The notes beneath the pieces were generated by a model, which was not told the DNA's origin, searched no databases, and worked only from the letters and a program-made list of their open reading frames with translations. Position numbers and translations under genes: made by a program. A stretch of 64,000 nucleotides of DNA from assembly GCA_032158295.1 (NCBI GenBank), contig CM063249.1, positions 280,501 to 344,500 on the forward strand, given 5' to 3'. This stretch comes from Pycnopodia helianthoides. Lineage: Eukaryota; Echinodermata; Asteroidea; Forcipulatida; Asteriidae. This document shows positions 59,901-64,000 of this stretch, in pieces; the first letter of the stretch is position 1; the number at the start of each line of letters is the position of its first letter.

Positions 59901-61561
59901 TGAAGTTTTGTTGAGGGATCTGTTAAAAACTTTGACCTGTCATTGTTTTAAATTTGTTTTTAGTTGTATACATTGCATCAAAACGCCTGACACCATTTCT
60001 ACCCTGTTTATTGTGACTTAAAGGGACATACCGGCTTACTGTTTACCTAATTTAGTGATGTTGAATCACAGACAATAATTTGTAGATGGTTGTTGTAAAA
60101 AAAATAATCAAAATATCACGTAATTAACGAAATATGTGAAGAAAAAAATACGCGGTTAACGGTCAGCTTATACGTTTTTCCAACCATTGCAACTGTCAAG
60201 TTTACATGACATGGTTGCGCAATGTGCTCTGTTCATGTATTAATTATAACAATGGCTAGGCATGAGGATCCAGTCTTCATATCCATCAGGCACACAATTT
60301 TACGTGTAAATAAAAAACGAAATAAGCACACGTCAGTCTAGTCCGATCCACACCAACTTGTATTCTGTGGATATCGTGCAGCTATTTTATAGACTAGACA
60401 GTGTATGGGTCGTCGTGTGTATAGCGCAGGCAACAGTAGTGTGATAATAGTTAATAGGGTACCGACTAAACACTTGGAAAAAAATGTTTGTTTTTCAAGG
60501 GTGGTCTGGCTTCCTACCCCTCCCACAAGCTCACGGCTTGACCGGCAAGCCAAGGAGTTCATGCCCCCGGGGGTTTGTCTCTCTGGCCGCACGAGACACG
60601 GCACCGTCTGTACGGGATATGCCTCAAGGTTTACTTTCCGCTAGCTCCCATGCACGGCGCCGTAAAACACGCTTCCGTTGCACGACTCTCTAAATGCGAA
60701 TCTTACGTTCGATTTGTCATAATTTTCTACAACTTGTTTCCATGATCTGAACACATAGTTTTTTTGTCAAAAACTCATGATTTAAATTTGATTCAGTAAT
60801 TTTACTTTTATACTGCTGGAAGTAAAATTAACTCCGAAGATCACGTGATTTATCCGAACCATTTTGTTCGGATAAATCACGTGACCTTCGTTTTTTGAAA
60901 AAATGCACGAAAACGGCCGAATTTGATAGTTTCTTTTAGGTACCTTTCTTCTCCATTCCAGGAAGACCCTTGGAGTCACGTTTTAGTCTGTTTTGTCAGG
61001 TTGCTAATCTTTCATCCCACATCAACAAAATCTTTACTCGCAAGTATCCATTTACTCCTGGGTGATGAGAAGCAATTATAGAGTCTTGCCACAGAGCGCA
61101 AGTGTCACGACCGGGATTCAAACCCACACTGTGATGACTCAAACATCAGAACATGAGTTCAATGCTCTAGAACGCTCGGCCACGACATGTGTTCCTTTTG
61201 CTTACCTTTGTTTACAACTGCATCCAGTTCGAGAGAAAATCCTCTGTAAACTGTTGCACCCCTGCTTCCACTCTGAAATCTTATATCAATTTCTGCCCCC
61301 TGAAAAAGTAAGAGCCTCTGTGGTACCCTTCCTCTGTATGTAACAGCCTCCTGATAATCTGTTCCACGAAAGAGCAGAGCATCGTTCAGTTGAAGCTGGA
61401 TCTCTTTTATTGACACGAGGATGTGATTGGCTGAGGAGTGGCTGTCACTCGATGTCCTGACGAGCCATTGGCAGCTCGAGTCAGATGGATATTCCATTGG
61501 GTAGAAAGGGGAGGTGATACTCTGAGGTGGGGTGAGAATGACGGATCTTCCAGGACGATTT
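35789..61561 (-). CDS. CUB/LDLa/LRR seven-transmembrane receptor (relaxin receptor/GRL101-like), 5' incomplete
   Basis: Twenty-four coding exons on the minus strand, phases continuous: 61,206-61,561; 59,407-59,532; 58,604-58,788; 57,615-57,777; 55,836-55,959; 54,658-54,729; 54,050-54,121; 52,650-52,721; 52,120-52,188; 51,399-51,470; 50,260-50,331; 49,271-49,342; 48,943-49,014; 48,112-48,183; 47,041-47,112; 46,022-46,093; 44,105-44,176; 42,543-42,614; 41,755-41,826; 40,738-40,809; 40,497-40,568; 39,124-39,274; 37,026-37,841; 35,789-35,959. About 1080 residues plus a missing signal peptide. Order: CUB, LDLa, divergent CUB, LRRNT, 16 LRRs, Cys-rich hinge, 7TM. It belongs to the LRR-containing GPCR class that includes RXFP1/2 and molluscan GRL101. 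Ligand and coupling are unknown; by family it would act at the plasma membrane through heterotrimeric G proteins. The first exon has a frame ambiguity. Confidence 0.88.
37026..37841 (-). CDS. Receptor exon: TM1-TM6 of the GPCR domain
   Basis: 272 codons, phase 0 at both ends. Visible landmarks: TM1 GNFLVLIW; TM2 LNLAVSDLLMGLYLL (LRR-GPCR type, Asp2.50 present); ECL1/TM3 Cys in SIVCRIAG followed by SSEASVFLVTLISFDRF, where DRF replaces DRY; ECL2 Cys in NVCLGLPL, which can form the conserved disulfide; TM5 around IFPIVVFLGINLLSFILILV; TM6 MLFIVGTDFACWVPVIIMG. The SSEASVF segment and WRSS before the TM3 Cys strongly resemble GRL101/RXFP-type receptors. Confidence 0.95.
37894..38006. repeat. Small MITE with nested hairpin, receptor intron
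   Basis: Outer ends CAAATATTGACTGCTT (37,894) and AAGCAGTCAATATTTG (to 38,005) are perfect inverted repeats. Inside, GGTGATCCCCGGAG and CTCCGGGGATCACC pair around a short loop. About 112 bp long, starting about 50 bp from the acceptor of the TM1-6 exon. Confidence 0.75.
38630..38970. repeat. Fold-back element with family C core, receptor intron
   Basis: CCAAGCCTCGGCTTGGGCTT (near 38,655) faces GGAGCCCAAGCCGAGGTTTG (near 38,935). The middle carries GAGATTCTGTCCCCC, ACATGGGCTGAAGGAGGT and AAAAGAGGGCGCTATCA, which are the hallmarks of family C (46,690-46,855 and 4740-4920). Confidence 0.5.
39124..39274 (-). CDS. Receptor exon: Cys-rich hinge and start of TM1
   Basis: 151 nt, phase 2 in, phase 0 out. 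It encodes AVCCFVDSSTTVC, then PPYLTCEDHRLLSQDVMKAF and the start of TM1 (IWLQ). The CC...C...CED-L pattern immediately before TM1 is the hinge seen in glycoprotein-hormone, LGR and relaxin receptors. Confidence 0.9.
39451..39836. repeat. MITE (family A-related), perfect 23-bp terminal inverted repeats
   Basis: Starts TAAAGGAACATTACAGAATT and ends with the exact complement, flanked by TTAA-like sequence. 386 bp, no coding capacity. A half-length relative lies at 55,332-55,560. Located in the intron between the hinge exon and the last LRR exon. Confidence 0.8.
40497..54729 (-). CDS. Receptor exon array: 16 leucine-rich repeats, one per exon
   Basis: Sixteen minus-strand exons, each encoding one 24-residue LRR of the typical form xLxxNxLxxLxxxxFxGLxxLxxL, for example YLAGNNISSLDSNLLEGL, DIRNNNLSHLPADVFVGL and SLSDNEIAEIEPGTFQGL. 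All start with one nt and end with two nt of a split codon, so any single exon can be lost or gained without a frameshift. Fifteen are 72 nt; the exon at 52,120-52,188 is 69 nt and its LRR lacks one residue in the xxN turn. The first two repeats (54,658 and 54,050) are divergent. Such one-LRR exons are known for LGR-type receptors. Confidence 0.95.
42870..43010 (+). repeat. Retroposon 3' tail, receptor intron
   Basis: T-rich sequence with 'ttattgttgtaaccctt' and 'gaaataaaattaatacaatacaatac' ending in ATACA-type and AAT repeats, like the 3' end of a LINE or SINE. No coding part. Confidence 0.4.
43190..43330 (-). repeat. SINE family 1 body fragment
   Basis: On the minus strand 'tgttgtgtaatgtacgtaaaggaaccaggtt' followed by 'gtgtttctggca' matches the corresponding region of the fuller SINE at 48,220-48,630. 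Confidence 0.45.
44720..45010. repeat. Dispersed family A element, receptor intron
   Basis: Has 'caaacctatgaaaatttaagctcaatcggtcat', 'catagcatttcaagcaaaaatattta' and ends ACACCCTCTAAGA. Same family as 15,280-15,540 and 47,340-47,920. Confidence 0.6.
45665..45800 (-). repeat. SINE family 3 fragment (tRNA-like)
   Basis: The minus strand contains CAGATTCAAGTCCCGCTCTA (B-box region) preceded by CTCCGCAGGTCG. The same segment occurs at 62,590-62,680, where the A box is also preserved. Confidence 0.45.
46690..46855. repeat. Dispersed family C element
   Basis: GAAGATTCTGTCCCCGG, ACATGGGCTGAAGAAGG, AAAAGAGGGCGGTAT and a right end AGAATCTCCTGACACAACGG. The GATTCT/AGAATC ends are inverted. Related pieces at 4740, 7290 and 38,780. 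Confidence 0.5.
47340..47920. repeat. Dispersed family A-related sequence, receptor intron
   Basis: Contains 'atggccaattgagccaaatag', 'aactatagcatttcaagcaaaactatttcaaggg' and 'taccatgtaagttatgtgcaaatctg', nearly the same as 15,400-15,500. Two partial copies may be joined. Confidence 0.5.
48220..48630 (-). repeat. Nearly full-length SINE family 1 (tRNA-derived)
   Basis: The minus strand begins GTCGTGGCCGAGCTGTCAAG (tRNA-Ser/Leu-like A box), then a degraded B box, then CCTTCGGATGGGACGTAAAG, TGTGTTGTGTAATGCACGTC and a LINE-like tail CTTGTTGGATACCTTGGTGG. About 400 bp; other copies at 51,125, 53,515 and 61,060. Lies in the receptor intron directly 5' of the LRR exon 48,112-48,183. Confidence 0.7.
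49396..49590. repeat. MITE family D, best-preserved copy
   Basis: GGGCCCAATTTCATAGAGCT at the left faces GCGCTATGAAATTGGGCTC at the right. GCTTAAGCA occurs in both arms. The interior has 'gataccagtcacaaa'. About 195 bp, no coding capacity. Confidence 0.75.
50400..50700 (-). repeat. SINE family 2 (tRNA-derived), receptor intron
   Basis: The minus strand holds GCGGTGGTCTCGTGGTAAGA (A box) and GTCGTGGGTTTGAATCCC (B box). Flanked by 'gcactgactgcatactcagtactttcccgagtcctg' and 'acccatacaccgatgtgtgtaaag'. Confidence 0.7.
51125..51385 (+). repeat. SINE family 1 (tRNA-derived), receptor intron
   Basis: A box GTCGTGACCGAGCGGTTGAG, B box GGATTCGAGTCCCAGTCG, then CCTTCGGATGGGACACTAAG and a tail ending in (AACA)n-type sequence right before an LRR exon. 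Confidence 0.8.
51886..52024. repeat. Fold-back element with about 47-bp arms, receptor intron
   Basis: The left arm starting GGTGACGTGGGACCATGCAG is matched by the inverted right arm ending CTGCATAGTCCCACGTCACC, with the shared interior TGTAAAAACAATCAT. The short unpaired centre has no coding capacity. Confidence 0.85.
52781..53038. repeat. Long imperfect palindrome (MITE), about 258 bp
   Basis: Starts TAAACGTAAGATGACGACAT and ends with its near complement (GCCGTCATCTTACGTTTA). GATGACGACATCCTGAAA and TTTCAGGATGTCGTCATC also face each other, so both halves pair along most of their length. Located about 60 bp from LRR exon 52,650-52,721. Confidence 0.85.
53339..53490. repeat. Fold-back element, receptor intron
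   Basis: ACAAATATCCCTCGAAATTG (left) faces CAATTTCGAGGGATGTTTGT (right), and GTGTGGTTTTCCTTTCGC faces AAGGAAAGCCACAC. GCACGGTCCGCCA and TGGCAGACCGTG continue the stem. About 152 bp. Confidence 0.85.
53515..53770 (+). repeat. SINE family 1 (tRNA-derived), receptor intron
   Basis: A box GTCGTGGTCGAGCGGTTTAG, B box GGGTTTGAATCCCGGTCATG, then CTTGAGCGAGACACTTAA and CTTCACCCAGGGGTAAATG. The body ends near 53,770 beside a family-A piece at 53,790-53,885. Confidence 0.8.
55332..55560. repeat. Half-copy of the 39,451 MITE
   Basis: Starts TAAAGGAACATTACAGAAAT and carries the inverted equivalent of the 39,600-39,836 half (including CAAACCTGTAGAAGTTTGAG and GAGAAAATAGTGAAAAACCG). The opposite end is missing. 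Confidence 0.65.
55640..55735. repeat. (AAAC)n simple repeat
   Basis: Runs of CAAA and CAAACAAA in the receptor intron just downstream (gene sense) of the LRRNT exon. A shorter run lies at 48,880-48,897. Confidence 0.85.
55836..55959 (-). CDS. Receptor exon: LRR N-terminal cap (LRRNT)
   Basis: 124 nt, phase 1 in, phase 2 out. It encodes CPKSCICTMSLGSLKIVT, then LIPELSKSAPVITTN. CPxxCxC followed by an IPxxL-type line is the canonical LRRNT cap. The conserved fourth Cys position is occupied by a non-Cys residue (KIVT rather than xVxC). Confidence 0.85.
57615..57777 (-). CDS. Receptor exon: second half of divergent CUB domain
   Basis: 163 nt, phase 0 in, phase 1 out. It encodes DPTAESNQDTVVIQRHQ, then SSLWVRWYPGIDGQRASFSI. 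The SLWVRWYPG...G..ASFSI line matches the last strands of CUB domains. It was found because exon 58,604-58,788 ends in phase 0 while the LRRNT exon needs phase 1; this exon restores the frame exactly. Confidence 0.85.
57878..58263. repeat. ACTTG-rich, hAT-like element with internal insertion
   Basis: CAAAGTTGTTGACTCGAGTC on the left faces GACTTGCTGCCAACTCTGCC on the right. Both flanks repeat GACTTG, CTTGTGACTTGACTTGGACT. The centre (58,010-58,200) is non-repetitive and may be a nested insertion. No transposase. In the receptor intron between the two divergent-CUB exons and the more distal exon 58,604. Confidence 0.45.
58604..58788 (-). CDS. Receptor exon: first half of divergent CUB domain
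   Basis: 185 nt, phase 1 in, phase 0 out. It encodes RCNDIQSLPFNMTFDSND, STFNIEWCFDSSLGYNIVID and PGNDYLIIQ. It has a CUB-like strand order (Ile-x-Trp-Cys early, then the Y-N-I-V-I-D strand) but only two Cys, so the CUB call is tentative. Joins the LDLa exon in frame at a split Ser codon. Confidence 0.8.
59407..59532 (-). CDS. Receptor exon: LDL-receptor class A module
   Basis: 126 nt. It encodes SWCNDSHGYQC, then SPVCIDVGYLCDGIIDC and DDESNC, with all six LDLa cysteines and the acidic Ca2+-binding residues. In RXFP1/2 the single LDLa module is required for signalling after ligand binding; a similar role here is inference. Confidence 0.95.
59564..59675. repeat. MITE family B copy, receptor intron
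   Basis: GTGTCCGAATAGGCGGTTGT with GGCTACGGCTG at the left; CAGCCGTAGCCATAGCCGCC at the right. About 110 bp, starting about 30 bp upstream (gene sense) of the LDLa exon's acceptor. Confidence 0.7.
60836..60889. repeat. 24-bp inverted repeat hairpin
   Basis: GAAGATCACGTGATTTATCC...GAAC, a 6-nt loop, then the complement with a single mismatch. Each arm carries a CACGTG E-box. In the receptor intron between the LDLa and CUB exons. Confidence 0.9.
61060..61190 (-). repeat. SINE family 1 (tRNA-derived), next to the CUB exon
   Basis: Minus strand: GTCGTGGCCGAGCGTTCTAG (A box), GTGGGTTTGAATCCCGGTCG (B box), CTTCTCATCACCCAGGAGTA. It ends 15-20 bp from the donor of the CUB exon. Confidence 0.8.
61206..61561 (-). 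CDS. Receptor exon: N-terminal CUB domain
   Basis: It encodes SVILTPPQSITSPFYP, then DSSCQWLVRT, LNDALLFRG, LLLFQGAEIDIRFQSG and YRGFSLELDAVV, the classical CUB order (ITSPFYP, CxW, DxLxxRG, IxFxSG, GFxLE). CUB modules bind proteins or carbohydrate in extracellular proteins. Ends in phase 1 and joins the LDLa exon exactly. The 5' boundary is uncertain: the acceptor at 61,562 keeps the CUB frame open, but a better acceptor at about 61,583 would add FECATEEIVLED in a different frame (see findings). Confidence 0.85.
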
Positions 61562-61974
61562 CTTCAGTAGCACATTCAAACTCTATGAGAGAAAGAAAAC
61601 TCAACAATTTATGAAATGCATTCATTTGTTGATGCAAAAAAGGGTACTTCGAACAAAAACGTAATCAGCTGTAATTTTATTTTAAACTTGAACTTTTGGC
61701 CGACAATTGAAAAAAACAAAACCAAGATCTGTCTTTTTTTTGAAAAATTAAGTTGTTTAACTAATGATTACGATAATGTTGTATGCCAGCCGATTTATTT
61801 TCACAGTATTAGCGCTGCGTTGACAATGATAACATAGGGCCTAACATGATAACACCTCCCCCGCTAGTGGAAATGGCCTGCGCAGAATTATTCGATGGTT
61901 TTGCCTCTTTAATCGACCGACTGGTGGCGCTTTTCAACACGACTGCCCATATAGGGTGCACTGCACTACATAAA

Positions 61975-62013
61975 CCCTAAATCTATACCCCTAACCCTAA
62001 CCCTAACCCTCAG
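61975..62013. repeat. Short interstitial telomere-like run
   Basis: Five or so CCCTAA-like units (AAACCCTAAATCTATACCCC, then CTAACCCTAACCCTAACCCT). Same hexamer as the satellite at 11.5-12.7 kb. Confidence 0.85.
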
Positions 62014-62234
62014 ATTTCTTTTCAATTTTTGGCAGGTCAGATATTCCCGCGCAAGCCTTTCCCACTATTAAGCGGGGTTGGTATTATCATGTGATGTTAT
62101 CCTACATCACCATCACTTTATACTGTGCATGCGCTGTACCCTAACCCCGGTCGAATGGTGTACGAATCGGGTGTGTATGCTATCTCGATCCTTCATAACG
62201 CCGGTAAGCCGGTTATAGGCCAACAGGTCCTCAG

Positions 62235-62404
62235 CCTGATGACGGACTGCGATGCCACCATTGGGGCCAAAGTGTAGCCTGATGACGGACTGCGATGCCA
62301 CCATTAGGGCCAAAGTGTAGCCTAATGACGGACTGCGATGCCACCATTAGGGCCAAAGTGTAGCCTGATGACGGACTGCGATGCCACCATTAGGGCCAAA
62401 GTGT
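62235..62404. repeat. 43-bp tandem repeat, four copies
   Basis: A unit beginning CCTGATGACGGACTGCGATG starts at 62,235, 62,278, 62,321 and 62,364. Only single-base differences among copies. Confidence 0.95.
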
Positions 62405-62584
62405 GGGTGAATCGTCTAGGGTTCTTCACAGCCACGAAATGATCAGTGGCGGATTTAGGAGTGGGCGCAGCGGGCGCCCCCCCCCCCTTAATTCCACCGA
62501 CTAAAACAAGTGAATTTTAACAGTAAGGAAATCAAATGTCAATTAATATACCACAAGGGAAATTGATTGTGTAAATTTTGATGG

Positions 62585-62690
62585 AACAAAGAAAATCGAC
62601 TAGAGCGGGACTTGACCCTGCGACCTCCGGATCAACGTGCCGGCGCTCTACTAACTGAGCTATATAGACCTAATTGCTGGCGATCTCCCT
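62585..62690 (-). repeat. tRNA-like SINE family 3 (or tRNA pseudogene)
   Basis: The minus strand reads TATAGCTCAGTTAGTAGAGC (D-arm/A box), CCGGCACGTTGATCCGG (anticodon-arm-like), GGTCGCAGGGTCAAGTCCCG (T-arm/B box). The acceptor stem does not pair and the base before the would-be anticodon is not U33, so a functional tRNA is unlikely. Part of it recurs at 45,740. Confidence 0.6.
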
Positions 62691-63924
62691 ATTAATATCT
62701 TTGTTCGGGGTTCCAGTCAGGGTTTGTGAAACAACCTTTACTTTGCTCAAAATCAATTTGAAAATGGGTACAAAATAACTTGTAAAGTGCTTCCGAAGTG
62801 CCGAGCAGGCCAGACTGCACCAGAGAGGATCCGGACCCCACGCTGTGATCAACTTATATTTTTAAAAGACCAGCAGATTCACTGAAAATTTCAACTTGGA
62901 AATTAGCCCTCAAAGGTTCCCCCACTAAAAATCATGGATCTGCCCCTGACGATAACATTAAAACTGCACCGCAGTCGCACAAAGTTTGAAGTTTGAAGAG
63001 GTCAACTAAATTCTCTCCGGGAGTTTTGTGAGAAATGTTGTTCAGCGTGAAAGGGGTTAAAGGAAGATTAACATGCCATGGAGAAATATCATTGCAAGTA
63101 CTGTTTTAAAAAAAAAAACAAAAAGGGAAAGTCAAAAATGCTGTTCCTTGTATATATAGTTTTGTTTACTGTACCGACCTTCTATGACGATAACATCAAA
63201 ACTGCAGAAAGCTTCGTTGCCAATACAATTGAATCCGTATGTGCACCTTTGCTGGAGAAGACAAAATACATTACTAGATATTAGATGAATATATTTGTTT
63301 TTAACATCTGTATTTGTTTCTGTGTGGTGATTGTTTCTTGTAATTTGTTTCCGTAAATAATCAAAAAGGGGCAATTGCAAATTCCAGCTCATTCAATATT
63401 GTACAAAAAAAAACAAAAAAAAAAGAAATTCAAACAGAAAATCAAACGCTGTAGGATTCACTAATCAAATAAAATCATTATATTTCTTTTAGTCGCAAAA
63501 CTCTTTCAAGTTCGTAAAAGCCAGTTGGAGCAAGAGGCTAGTTAACCCTTCGATTTCATTCATTGTAAATATGTATAGTAGAAATTCAGCGAAAGATTTG
63601 TGAAACGTAGTCCTGAATGCCAATAAATTAAACAGAATGACTAAACATAACCTGAATGAGAAAAACGAAATCATGTTTGCATGAAAACGAAATGGAATGC
63701 AATAGAACCCTATAGTTAGAATGAATTAGGGGAAAATCTGTTAAGATGAATGTGGGTTATAATGAAAATGAAAAGATAGCTCTTGGTTGAATAATGTATA
63801 ACTCTTTTTAGAAACAATGCAGTAATATTCACATAGTATTAAAGATGCATTGCCCGTGTTGAGATGGAAGAATTGAAGGATCAATGTTCACTCGCGAACG
63901 AATTTAGAAAGAATATTATTAGCA

Positions 63925-64000
63925 CTGTATACTCGGTACTTCCCCAAGTTCTGTGGGGAAAAACCCGAAAGTAGTATATACTAAGGAACACTAAGCAGTG
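63925..64000. repeat. SINE family 2 fragment at window edge
   Basis: CACTGTATACTCGGTACTTC and 'ccaagttctgtgg' match the flank of the SINE at 13,600 and 50,410. Continues past the window. Confidence 0.45.

Larger units (their letters stand above)
61582..64000. other. Upstream region of the receptor gene, no exon recognised
   Basis: The missing signal-peptide exon may lie here or beyond the window; no convincing one was found. Contents: a short CCCTAA run at 61,975-62,013, a 43-bp tandem repeat (62,235-62,404), a C-run at 62,479, a tRNA-like SINE (62,585-62,690) and a SINE family 2 end at 63,925. Confidence 0.6.

Noticed and set aside
62585..62690. Functional tRNA gene
   Set aside because: A- and B-box and an anticodon-like arm are present, but the acceptor stem does not pair and U33 is missing; part of it is repeated at 45,740, so it is a SINE or pseudogene.
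63489..63674. Possible signal-peptide exon of the receptor (hydrophobic MISFFSFRLCLVILFNLLAF)
   Set aside because: Hydrophobic start on the right strand, but no convincing donor in the required phase and no cleavage-site-like sequence; left unassigned.

Overview
The window reads as animal nuclear DNA: AT-rich, intron-dense, full of short dispersed repeats, with CCCTAA/TTAGGG telomere-type repeats. The gene content (tandem theta-class GSTs, an RDH11/12-like dehydrogenase, and a CUB/LDLa/LRR receptor related to relaxin receptors and GRL101) together with tRNA-derived SINEs and many fold-back elements suggests a marine deuterostome invertebrate. An echinoderm, possibly a starfish, is most likely. 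That assignment is inference; no species-specific marker was recognised.

Layout. 1-10.9 kb (+ strand): two tandem theta-class glutathione S-transferase genes, each with five coding exons (404-4243 and 5385-8673), clearly a recent segmental duplication with shared exon phases and some conserved intron and upstream sequence. 10,961-24,911 (- strand): a complete four-exon short-chain dehydrogenase of the retinol dehydrogenase 11/12/13 type, N-terminally membrane-anchored. Its introns hold a 114-bp higher-order telomere-like satellite, a LINE fragment, a nested hAT-like element carrying a SINE and a 189-bp tandem duplication, a palindromic 18-bp minisatellite and a long CAA/CAG microsatellite. 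24.9-35.8 kb: gene-poor spacer with a 5'-truncated CR1/L2-like LINE 3' end, fold-back elements and tandem repeats. 35,789-61,561 (- strand): one large gene, 24 coding exons reconstructed, encoding a leucine-rich-repeat GPCR with the order CUB - LDLa - divergent CUB - LRRNT - 16 LRRs - Cys-rich hinge - seven-transmembrane domain. The 5' end (signal peptide exon) was not found. 61.6-64 kb: no recognisable exon, only repeats.

The exon chains were assembled by eye from GT/AG sites, phase continuity and family motifs. All intron phases in the SDR gene, both GST genes and the 24-exon receptor are mutually consistent, which is strong internal support. Fifteen of the 16 LRR exons are exactly 72 nt and one is 69 nt, all in the same phase.

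Functionally the genes are unrelated neighbours: two cytosolic detoxification enzymes, one membrane-bound retinoid or carbonyl oxidoreductase, and one cell-surface receptor. The most interesting item is the receptor, because CUB domains flanking an LDLa module ahead of the LRRs is not the standard relaxin-receptor layout (LDLa-LRR-7TM).
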